A stretch of DNA of 46,639 nt from a virus. The notes under the pieces were generated by a model. That model was not told the DNA's origin and ran no database searches. It worked only from the letters and a program-made list of their open reading frames with translations. Where the stretch lies: IMG/VR virus record IMGVR_UViG_3300021438_000616, positions 1-46,639 of that record; one strand, given 5' to 3'. This document shows, piece by piece, positions 40,587 to 46,639 of the stretch (within the stretch, counting starts at the first letter, position 1; each line of letters starts with the position of its first letter). The position numbers were made by a program, and so were the translations under genes.

Positions 40587-41180
40587 CTACGGGCGCGTAC
40601 CCGTAGATCGCACTGCTACCGACGCGCGTTTGAAGAAACGCACCCCGGGAATTGCCGGGGCTGTGCCGTCTCTGGGGATGGCGGCACGTATGCGCGCGTC
40701 GGAAACTTCAAGGTACTCACGTGGCACGAGATTAGCATCCGTGACCTCAAAACTCCACACTTCTCGCACGGAGACGCCCTCTGCTCTAGGAGCGGGGCGC
40801 AGCGTCGCGAGCTCCGCAGACGCTGAGAGCATGTCGCCTGCCGCGGCGGCGGTGGATGCGGCTTTGAGCGCGGCGCGGGTGCGCTCCGCCTCGGCAGAAT
40901 GGTAGGCGGACACCTTTTCTTTGAGTACATCGATGCACTCCTCGAGGCCGCGCTCCACGGGGGCGAACCAACCCCTGATCGTCTTCAGGGAGGCGTTGAG
41001 GGGGTCCGTTGCCTCCTTCCGGTTGCGTTCTATCTGCTTTGCAAGCGAAGCCAGCTCACGGAGCGACTCGCAAGCCAGCGCAAGCGAGGGCTTGTCGCAG
41101 ATTGAAAACGCGCGGTAGACATCCAGGCGGTCCGTGACCTCGGCTTGCACCGGAGCAAGTTGGGCGCGTAGGTCGGTCAT
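40587..41180 (-). CDS. conserved phage coiled-coil protein
   Basis: A 197-residue protein. The N-terminal half is helical (LAPVQAEVTDRLDVY, LREL-ASLAKQIERNRKEATDPLNASLKTIRGWFAPVERGLEECIDVLKEKV), and the C-terminal part has a fixed-looking VSVREVWSFEVTDANLVPREYLEVSDARIRAAIP and IPGVRFFKRASVAVR. Proteins with this KEAT-PLN and VPREYL pattern are common in phage replication regions, of unknown role. Last gene before the terminator. It starts in the ATGA overlap with 41177-41419. Confidence 0.65.
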   Translation of the reverse strand: MTDLRAQLAPVQAEVTDRLDVYRAFSICDKPSLALACESLRELASLAKQIERNRKEATDPLNASLKTIRGWFAPVERGLEECIDVLKEKVSAYHSAEAERTRAALKAASTAAAAGDMLSASAELATLRPAPRAEGVSVREVWSFEVTDANLVPREYLEVSDARIRAAIPRDGTAPAIPGVRFFKRASVAVRSTGTRP

Positions 41181-41419
41181 TCGCCGCTCTTATGTAGCAT
41201 TGGCCGCCTGGGGATCCTACGCCACACACACACGGCCCGGATCTCGCTCCGCAACTCTTGCCGGAGATGCTCTAAGGTATCGAAAGGTGCTAGAGCGCAC
41301 CTACATTGCGCGGTATGGCCGTCACCAAACCAACATCGTAGGCTCCACTCGTCGAAACCGTACCATCCAACACACTCGCGCCCGTCCACCACATCACCTC
41401 TTTTATATAACTTATTCAT
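41177..41419 (-). CDS. small unknown protein
   Basis: An 80-residue protein, beta-rich and aromatic at first (KRGDVVDGRECVGWYGFDEWSLRCWFGDG), then helical and arginine-rich (LEHLRQELRSEIRAVCVWRR). It has AGAGGA five bases before ATG 41419. It overlaps the preceding gene by eight bases and the next by four. No family recognised. Confidence 0.6.
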   Translation of the reverse strand: MNKLYKRGDVVDGRECVGWYGFDEWSLRCWFGDGHTAQCRCALAPFDTLEHLRQELRSEIRAVCVWRRIPRRPMLHKSGE

Positions 41420-41843
41420 TTCTATCCTCTGGGTGGCATTTCGCAGGGTCAAAAAGTCTTGCGTATGCAGCGGCCCTCGCCGCGCATTCGTACAACTCCC
41501 CGCCACCAAATGCCCACGTCAACAGGGCGTAATTGGCGAGGTCGATATACATTTCGTGATTGCCTGCCCCACCATTCACCTTTCGAAGACACTTTGCAAC
41601 ATAAGCTGTAAATGTGCGCGTTGGCGGATGCGGGGCATCACAGATGGCCAGATCGCGACCGTACCGCATCTCGCCCATTACGAGCCTGCGGCGCATGCAG
41701 AGCATAAAATCGAGGTCTACACCCCACGTTTCCAGTATTTCCTGGAATGTGCGATTCCAGTTCCGCCGCCACGACTTCTCGTAATCGAAGCGGTCGAATA
41801 CTCCGGCCGCCTCGAGGGCGTGTTGCCGGAGCCACTCTGTCAC
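41412..41843 (-). CDS. MazG-like all-alpha NTP pyrophosphatase (tentative)
   Basis: A 143-residue helical protein. GTG 41843 overlaps the polymerase stop (GTGA). Charged helices carry VMGEMRYGRDLA and GGAGNHEMYIDLANYALLTWAFGG; the E-x3-D-x2-N-Y pattern in the latter resembles the metal-binding helix of MazG-like and related phage nucleotide pyrophosphatases. Such proteins clean up unwanted nucleotides. The match is partial and the first acidic pair is not obvious, so it might be another helical fold. Confidence 0.45.
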   Translation of the reverse strand: MTEWLRQHALEAAGVFDRFDYEKSWRRNWNRTFQEILETWGVDLDFMLCMRRRLVMGEMRYGRDLAICDAPHPPTRTFTAYVAKCLRKVNGGAGNHEMYIDLANYALLTWAFGGGELYECAARAAAYARLFDPAKCHPEDRNE

Positions 41844-43720
41844 GGTTCGTCCCACGGTATTAATTTCCCTTCCTGGTTGTATTTTGCTTCGGTGTCCTTG
41901 TGCCACCTGTACGAGAGTGCAGGTGTCACGGTGGCGGGAACATCCGGAATCCACCGCAAAGACTCCACCTTAATTATTTCACCCACACGCGACGCGGCCA
42001 AGTGGGCTGTTGAAGCAGGTGCCTCAACCAGCCACTGATCGTGGATGAAATTTACAGGTCTGCAACCGAAAAGTGGCGAATTTAGCGTGCGGTCGTAGCA
42101 CTCGCGCACGATGAGGAACCCTGTAGCCTTTGCCATCGCAGCGGCCAGGCCCTGGAACATGGCGTTGCACGCGGCGGTATAGGTCACGTTACCCTGGGGT
42201 CGCGAAGTGACGAAATGCCGGATGCTTGTCACGTCGCGACCCTTGTGAGGATTGAAACGCCAGCGGTGCCCCTCCCGCACTTGCGTGAAGTATGTTCGGG
42301 CCTCAGGCCACGTATTCAGATAGAGCTGAATGTATGCCGCCGCCTCGTCGATCGTCAGGTCGACGCCGTAGGAGGTCTTGGCGTAGGCTTGGAGTCCCCT
42401 TGGCCCCATCCCACCAGGGATACCAAAGTTAATAGGTTTCGCTCGTGTGCGAGCGAGCTTCACGCGCGGGTCTTTCTTAGTCGCGAGCACTGAGGCGTAG
42501 TTCTCGCGAAGCATGGCCGCGGCCATGATTAGGTGCGGGTCCTCCTTCGCGTTCAGCGCATCCGCGAGTTTCGACGCACCAGTTACCCAAATGCAGATTT
42601 GAGCGAAGGTGCGCATCTCGGCCAAGTCGTAGTCACAATCGATAAAAACGCGCCCGGGGCGGGCCCGGTAACACTCCCGAATCCCTCCCTTTCGCTTGAT
42701 GTTCTGAATGTTGGGCCCCGACGACCCCGTTCGTCCCGTTTCAAGAATCTCCTCGAAACGGGTGTGGACGTAAGGCACCGAGAGTGCCGGGATGTCCGTC
42801 GACAGCACTTTGCCCAAAGTGCTGATTTCGGAATATTGCGCGAGGCGAGCGTCGTCCGCGTCGCGGCACGCCTCTGCGTCTAAGCAGATCTCGCCCGTAT
42901 CCGTGACGGGTGCCGGCTTGTCAGCCTGCTCGCACGCCCAACGCATGCGAGCCTTAGCCGCTTTCGTGTCTCGCGAGTATCCGACTACGCGCTTGTACGG
43001 CGCGCGGCCAACGCACTTCGCGCGGAGGAGCGGTTGGCTGTGCGCCTCGGGGCCGAGACGGCGACTCAACTCTTCCTGCAACGCCGCTATCTCGCTCTTC
43101 GTCACGGCCTCAAAACGCTTCACACCCTCTACGTCGGTGGCTATCCCCCACGCAGAGGTGAGAAACAGCCACCACTTTGCGCGAGTCTGCGCAAACTCGT
43201 CCACTACCTGGCCACCTTGCGCCTTGTACGTTTCTAAAGTCGCCCTGGCATCATCGAGGGCGTAGGCGATAGCCCCCTCAGGCCATTGCCGGGTCGGTAT
43301 CTCGCGCAAGCTCGCGAAGTCTTTCCGCCACTCATCCTTACGTAGCGTCTTTTTCGTTAGGCGCGCATACACCGCCGACAGGGAATACCCAGGGTTTTTC
43401 CTCAGGGCACTGTAACCCCCGTTGGCGATGTCTATGAGCTTCTGCCGGGTTAACACGTCTGTCACCTCATCGCGGGCGAGTTTCTCCCATACGGCAGGGA
43501 CAAGGTCGGGCCATTGTCGGCACACTTGGGCTAGGTCGTACGGAGTGTTCGCTCCTACGATGGTGTCGTGCCCTGAGAGTACGTCTTCTGCCCACTCGCG
43601 GGCCTCATCGTACTTGAGCAACCCGGCACCGAGGTGCGTAGCCCACGTCACGCACACCAGGCGAGGGATTAGGTCGTCAGGGGAGAATAGTTCAGTTTCA
43701 GTGTCTAAGGCCACAATCAC
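41840..43720 (-). CDS. family A DNA polymerase
   Basis: A 626-residue PolA-type polymerase. The 3'-5' exonuclease starts MIVALDTETELF (D6, E8), with GANTPYDLAQ and AYALDDARATLETY as further exo motifs. The polymerase domain has motif A IDCDYDLAEMRTFAQI, motif B around RAKPINFGIPGGMGPRGLQAYAK, and motif C NFIHDQWLVEAP with Asp 561. Motif C reads HDQ instead of the usual HDE. There is no 5'-3' exonuclease domain, as expected for a phage replicase. GTG start overlaps the methyltransferase stop (GTGA). Confidence 0.93.
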   Translation of the reverse strand: MIVALDTETELFSPDDLIPRLVCVTWATHLGAGLLKYDEAREWAEDVLSGHDTIVGANTPYDLAQVCRQWPDLVPAVWEKLARDEVTDVLTRQKLIDIANGGYSALRKNPGYSLSAVYARLTKKTLRKDEWRKDFASLREIPTRQWPEGAIAYALDDARATLETYKAQGGQVVDEFAQTRAKWWLFLTSAWGIATDVEGVKRFEAVTKSEIAALQEELSRRLGPEAHSQPLLRAKCVGRAPYKRVVGYSRDTKAAKARMRWACEQADKPAPVTDTGEICLDAEACRDADDARLAQYSEISTLGKVLSTDIPALSVPYVHTRFEEILETGRTGSSGPNIQNIKRKGGIRECYRARPGRVFIDCDYDLAEMRTFAQICIWVTGASKLADALNAKEDPHLIMAAAMLRENYASVLATKKDPRVKLARTRAKPINFGIPGGMGPRGLQAYAKTSYGVDLTIDEAAAYIQLYLNTWPEARTYFTQVREGHRWRFNPHKGRDVTSIRHFVTSRPQGNVTYTAACNAMFQGLAAAMAKATGFLIVRECYDRTLNSPLFGCRPVNFIHDQWLVEAPASTAHLAASRVGEIIKVESLRWIPDVPATVTPALSYRWHKDTEAKYNQEGKLIPWDEP

Positions 43721-44532
43721 GTAGGGCGGCCTTTCCTGAACGTTGCACCGCGGAACGCCAGGGGGCCTGCCCCGTCATAGCCAACACTCTTTGCCCATCG
43801 TGCGAAGCGCACCTGGTCGCGCTCCGACAGGCTACCCCGACGTGCGGCCTCTATTCGAACCGCGGCTAGTGCTGCCTCGGATTCGCAACCTACGTACTCG
43901 CGACCTAGCAGAGCGCACGCTACACCGATAGTCCCTCGCCCGGCACACGGGTCGTACACTACCCCCGCTCCCGGGTCGGAGAACCACGCTACCAGATCTA
44001 GAGCCTGATCGAGAGGCTTTGCTGTCGGGTGCTTGTTCTGCCATCGCTCAGCGGTGTGAGTTAGAGCCACGAAGTTGCCAGGCCCTCCCCAATGCATGCG
44101 ACCTTTCGGAGCATGTCCAATCGCAATAAACTCACTCCACCTAGGCGGGCGGGTGCCAGCCAGTTGCGGCATCCACGGCCGGCCCCCCAGGATCGGCCCC
44201 GGGTCCTCATCGTCCAACGGGACGACGGGGGCCATGCGGACATGCTTCGACATACTTTGATGCCATAGTGGAGCATCCTGTAAGTCTGTGTAAACTACAG
44301 ACCACCTCGCCGCCTTAGACATCGCTAGCACGATATGCTCGCGTAGCGGTTCATCCAACGCGGAGAAACCGGCATCCCTGTGCCTGATCCCTTTCAGGTC
44401 CGGTGTTGCGGCCGCCGCGGCGGATGCCATCCGCGCATGCACATGCGCGGCGTACGGAGGGTCGGTGATGACAGACTGGATAGGGACGTCCAGCGCGTTA
44501 TCTCTACAGTTTCCGTGTAGTATGTATTGCAT
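43717..44532 (-). CDS. DNA methyltransferase (DPPY type)
   Basis: A 271-residue amino-methyltransferase from ATG 44532. It starts MQYILHGNCRDNALDVPIQSVITDPPYAA (the catalytic DPPY motif at about residues 22-25). The C-terminal HPTAKPLDQALDLVAWFSDPGAGVVYDPCAGRGTIGVACALLGREYVGCE contains the AdoMet-binding DPxAGxGT. The DPPY-first order indicates a beta-class N6A or N4C enzyme. No restriction partner is nearby, so it probably protects phage DNA. The ATG lies two bases past the 3' end of a tRNA gene, so the mRNA would be leaderless after tRNA processing. Confidence 0.9.
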   Translation of the reverse strand: MQYILHGNCRDNALDVPIQSVITDPPYAAHVHARMASAAAAATPDLKGIRHRDAGFSALDEPLREHIVLAMSKAARWSVVYTDLQDAPLWHQSMSKHVRMAPVVPLDDEDPGPILGGRPWMPQLAGTRPPRWSEFIAIGHAPKGRMHWGGPGNFVALTHTAERWQNKHPTAKPLDQALDLVAWFSDPGAGVVYDPCAGRGTIGVACALLGREYVGCESEAALAAVRIEAARRGSLSERDQVRFARWAKSVGYDGAGPLAFRGATFRKGRPT

Positions 44533-44534
44533 AG

Positions 44535-44606
44535 TCCGCCTGGGCAGAATCGAACTGCCGACCACCGACTTATAAGGTCGGTGCTCTACCTTTAAGCTAC
44601 AGGCGG
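44535..44606 (-). tRNA. tRNA-Ile (anticodon UAU)
   Basis: A 72-base cloverleaf on the minus strand: acceptor CCGCCTG/CAGGCGG, D-arm GCT...AGC with GG in the loop, anticodon stem CCGAC/GTCGG with loop CTTATAA (anticodon TAT), and T-arm GGCAG-TTCGATT-CTGCC. Discriminator A. CCA is not encoded. UAU reads AUA, a codon that is rare in GC-rich hosts. Confidence 0.93.
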
Positions 44607-44633
44607 TAGATGGGCCGCAGGCGCCCACCCAAC

Positions 44634-45113
44634 CTACTTAACCACTGACTTCCAGAGGTGGACCGTGAAGGTCCCGCCCGCCTTCTTCGGCTTCGCCTGC
44701 GTCGTCAGGCGAATCTTCTGCCCTGCGCACGGGTTGACCTCCCCTTGTGAGGAGTCTTCGTTTGCCGCCTCTAGCGCGACATCCGACCATCTCCCCTCAG
44801 GAGGGTCGCCCTGCGGCGAGCAATTCAGGAGCGCCGCGAAGAACTCGCGTACTCCGGCGTGAAAGTACCTATCCGTTTTGGCCGTTGCCGACCACGATGG
44901 CAACACCCAAGCGTACTTCCCACCTACGACGCAATCGTCGTGGTCTGTTTCAAGAACTTCGAACTCACACACAAGCATAGGGCACTTGCCAGGGGGATCA
45001 ATAAGTTTGATTCGTGTAACTTCCAGTAGGAAGTTACCCCCGGCAGGGAAGTAATTACCTCCCTGCCCTTCAAGACACTTCTTGTCGTCCGCGCCCGCGA
45101 AGATGTTTTTCAT
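44634..45113 (-). CDS. putative ssDNA-binding protein (DUF669-like)
   Basis: A 159-residue protein with MKNIFAGADDKKCLEGQGGNYFPAGGNFLLEVTRIKLID, then LVCEFEVLETD, GKYAWVLPSWSATAKTD, a helical FHAGVREFFAALLNCS and PCAGQKIRLTTQAKPKKAGGTFTVHLW. This beta-barrel pattern, G-x-YF-x-PG-x-F/Y start and near-terminal TK.GG.FT, resembles DUF669 phage proteins that act as SSB analogues. Location among replication genes agrees. AAGAGG precedes the ATG by about eight bases. Confidence 0.65.
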   Translation of the reverse strand: MKNIFAGADDKKCLEGQGGNYFPAGGNFLLEVTRIKLIDPPGKCPMLVCEFEVLETDHDDCVVGGKYAWVLPSWSATAKTDRYFHAGVREFFAALLNCSPQGDPPEGRWSDVALEAANEDSSQGEVNPCAGQKIRLTTQAKPKKAGGTFTVHLWKSVVK

Positions 45114-45140
45114 TAGATCGGCCTCTTAAACATGAATTCC

Positions 45141-45189
45141 GGTATATTTCATCCTGCGGTGTATTTCTACACCGCGATATATTTCATCC
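45141..45189 (-). repeat. direct repeat and hairpin at the winged-helix gene end
   Basis: A 14-base block (GATGAAATATAYC on the minus strand) occurs at 45176-45189, in the last codons of the winged-helix gene, and again at 45141-45154 after the stop. Between them GCGGTGT-6-ACACCGC (45156-45175) forms a hairpin over the stop codon. There is no T-run, so it is more likely an attenuator, an operator or a duplication scar than a terminator. Confidence 0.6.
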
Positions 45190-45418
45190 CGCGGCGCACT
45201 CCTTGGGCCTGAATATGGCCGTCCTCCCGCAGCTTCTTCAAAAGTCGGGCCAGCCTCTTGGCGGGGACCTTCTCCACCACCGTTTTGGCGTTCAAGGCCG
45301 CCAAAATTTCTGCTGCGCTCTTCGGCTGCTCTCGCTCTCCGTGCAAGAAATCCAGCACCTCTTCCCTTAACGACAACAGATCTGTTTTCGTCGCGCGATC
45401 CCTCTTCACGTTACCCAT
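45167..45418 (-). CDS. small winged-helix DNA-binding protein
   Basis: An 83-residue protein with a clear winged-helix layout: TKTDLLSLREEVLDFLHGE (helix 1), SAAEILAALNAK (helix 2), KVPAKRLARLLKKLREDGHIQAQ (recognition helix and turn), and GVRRGMKYIAV (wing). It probably binds DNA and may regulate the leftward operon or assist replication. AAGGAG lies about ten bases before the ATG, and it overlaps the helicase end by 13 bases. Confidence 0.72.
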   Translation of the reverse strand: MGNVKRDRATKTDLLSLREEVLDFLHGEREQPKSAAEILAALNAKTVVEKVPAKRLARLLKKLREDGHIQAQGVRRGMKYIAV

Positions 45419-46639
45419 CGGCTACCATCTCCTTCTTTTGGCCATTCTATCCCGGCGATCAGTAGCTTCTGCGCCTGGCCTCGGGTCTGCTCTTGCATCT
45501 CGCAATCCGCCACCGCTTGTCGAAACCCTTTGAGGGTTTCGATGCAAGAGGTGAGTACTTCTACCGATACAGGGCGGGTTTGCCCTGGTCGGTGTGTTCG
45601 CGAGATCAGTTGCTCCCATCTATTACCATTTGGCGGACAAGAAATCACTAAGTTTCGATGCCACGGCTGCATATTGTGCCCCTCGCCAATGCTCGAGACG
45701 GAGCAGATCACGGACCGTTGGCGGTTCTGCGCAGTAGCTTGCACCCCGAGGGCGTCAGCCCCGCCTTCGCGACAGTATGGCAGGCCCGTCTCGCGCTCCA
45801 AACGCTCGCCGAACGCTGTATGTTCCGTCCAAACGAGCCCTGGCGCCTCGGCCGCCCACTTCGCCGCCAGGCGAATGATCGTGTCGTCGAACCACACAGC
45901 CTGTCTGTGGCGATCGGGGTCGTACTCCCCTCGAATCTGCTGCCACCGCACGATGCGTGGGTCCGTAGGGTGCGCTCGAAATACGTCACCCATCGACGCC
46001 AGCCCTTGCCGGCCGTGCATCAACACGTCTTGCACGAACGCAAAGCACGCGGTCCGCGCCTCCACCCACCGACGTGGCGGGGGCGGATCTAGGCGATAGT
46101 AGAACCCGCACGCGTATTCGCGAGCATGTCGCCATACCGCTGAGGCGTCGGGAACAGGGACTCCGTCAAGCGTCTGTTGCAGCGTCCGAAGCTGGGCGAA
46201 CGCGCCATCGACACCCCCGGCAAAAGCGTGAAAACCTCGACCTCGGCACCTCTTACACCCTAGTCCCCCACAAGGCAGGCACTCTATTTCTCGTGCAGAG
46301 GCTGCCCGGGGCGAGTAATTCACATCGAAACAACGGATATGCAAAAGCACATCCGTAAACGTGTCGTCTGTGCAAACAACACCTGGCGTCTCGGAGAAAC
46401 GCGACTTGAACGCGCGGCGGGCCGCAACCAAGTCGGTGTCCGCGGAGTCGCCCCAACGCAAGAGGGCACCAGGGGCCTTGCGCTGGAAATCGGGCACTTT
46501 CTCATCTAGCGCAAAAGCCCAATCTCGAAGCACCATTTCCTCTCGCGCGAGAGGGCTCCCTTCGCCAAGCGCTAGTTCGCACAGGTGCCCAAATTCGAGC
46601 ACCGACCGATTCCCTAACGTGCCCGTCAAGACGACCACA
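45406..46639 (-). CDS. SNF2/DEAH-type helicase, C-terminal part (begins at 552-1)
   Basis: This is the rest of the helicase whose N-terminus lies at 1-552, about 403 residues beyond the overlap. It continues motif III (VVLTGTLGNRS), then has a four-cysteine knuckle CLPCGGLGCKRC in an insertion, and the C-terminal RecA domain with IGEGHNMQ (motif V) and LISRTHRPGQTRPV (motif VI, the SNF2 R-x-x-R-x-GQ pattern). The chain ends 13 bases inside the winged-helix gene. The zinc knuckle is an unusual insert for a compact phage helicase. Confidence 0.88.
   Translation of the reverse strand, partial: VVVLTGTLGNRSVLEFGHLCELALGEGSPLAREEMVLRDWAFALDEKVPDFQRKAPGALLRWGDSADTDLVAARRAFKSRFSETPGVVCTDDTFTDVLLHIRCFDVNYSPRAASAREIECLPCGGLGCKRCRGRGFHAFAGGVDGAFAQLRTLQQTLDGVPVPDASAVWRHAREYACGFYYRLDPPPPRRWVEARTACFAFVQDVLMHGRQGLASMGDVFRAHPTDPRIVRWQQIRGEYDPDRHRQAVWFDDTIIRLAAKWAAEAPGLVWTEHTAFGERLERETGLPYCREGGADALGVQATAQNRQRSVICSVSSIGEGHNMQPWHRNLVISCPPNGNRWEQLISRTHRPGQTRPVSVEVLTSCIETLKGFRQAVADCEMQEQTRGQAQKLLIAGIEWPKEGDGSRWVT
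46618..46639. repeat. terminal overlap with positions 1-21
   Basis: 46618-46638 is identical to 1-21 and the final base differs (A against C at 22). The match joins the two helicase parts in frame, so it is most simply an assembly overlap of a circular or circularly permuted genome. Confidence 0.9.

Noticed and set aside
43717-44628. Methyltransferase starting upstream at 44628
   Set aside because: The extra 32 codons lie in the tRNA gene; the ATG at 44532 gives the normal family N-terminus.
1-46639. Temperate lifestyle genes
   Set aside because: No integrase, recombinase, cI/Cro-like pair, excisionase or attachment repeat was found; the small DNA-binding proteins alone do not support lysogeny.

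Overview
The window is a complete or nearly complete genome of a contractile-tailed (myovirus-type) bacteriophage. Its first 21 bases reappear at its last 21 bases apart from the final base, and an SNF2-type helicase gene runs off the left edge and resumes at the right edge in the same frame. The sequence is therefore best read as a circular map of about 46,617 bp whose linear break falls inside the helicase gene. There is no integrase, repressor, transposase, attachment site or CRISPR array, so a virulent phage is the simplest reading. The head and tail genes (DUF1073 portal, MuF protein, DUF2213, gp24-like cement, DUF2184 capsid, DUF4054, DUF3383 sheath, DUF3277 tube, gp44-like hub, Gp138 spike, gp25-like wedge, J, DUF2612) form the Mu/BcepB1A-like set. 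Lipoprotein-type signals and a spanin-like protein suggest a host with an outer membrane. I cannot name the host.

Layout. A leftward arm (minus strand, about 5.4 kb down to 1, then 46.6 down to 40.2 kb) carries nucleotide and DNA metabolism: a small unknown gene, a Cas4/RecB-like nuclease, a RuvC-like resolvase, B12-dependent ribonucleotide reductase, dUTPase, the SNF2-type helicase, a winged-helix protein, an ssDNA-binding-like protein, tRNA-Ile(UAU), a DNA methyltransferase, a family A DNA polymerase and small accessory genes, ending at a strong terminator (40547-40579). These genes mostly overlap by ATGA/GTGA and look like one operon. A rightward arm starts at a divergent promoter region near 5.4 kb: a small lipoprotein, a primase-helicase (AEP-like plus VirE), a terminator, a non-coding iteron region that is the best candidate replication origin (8356-8669), a probable small terminase, a cluster of small unknown genes, two glycosyltransferase-like genes and ThyX. 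The late genes follow: large terminase, portal, MuF, a four-gene moron-like insert, capsid genes, neck, sheath, tube, frameshifted tail chaperone, tape measure, baseplate and fibre, lysis-type membrane genes, and last baseplate genes.

How the parts work together. Ribonucleotide reductase, dUTPase and ThyX form a dTTP supply route. The primase-helicase, polymerase, SSB-like protein, helicase and resolvase form the replication and recombination set. Two glycosyltransferase-like genes sit in a genome whose cement protein, tail sheath and fibre all carry collagen-like Gly-Pro-Thr repeats, which suggests glycosylated virion collagen.

The most striking signal is regulatory. At least eleven start codons are preceded, 6-8 bases upstream, by a TANNNT -10 hexamer, several with a TTGNNN -35 box 16-17 bases further up. 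The transcripts would begin at or next to the start codon and be leaderless. Internal operon genes instead use Shine-Dalgarno sequences or stop/start overlaps. A related arrangement places the methyltransferase start codon two bases after the 3' end of the tRNA.
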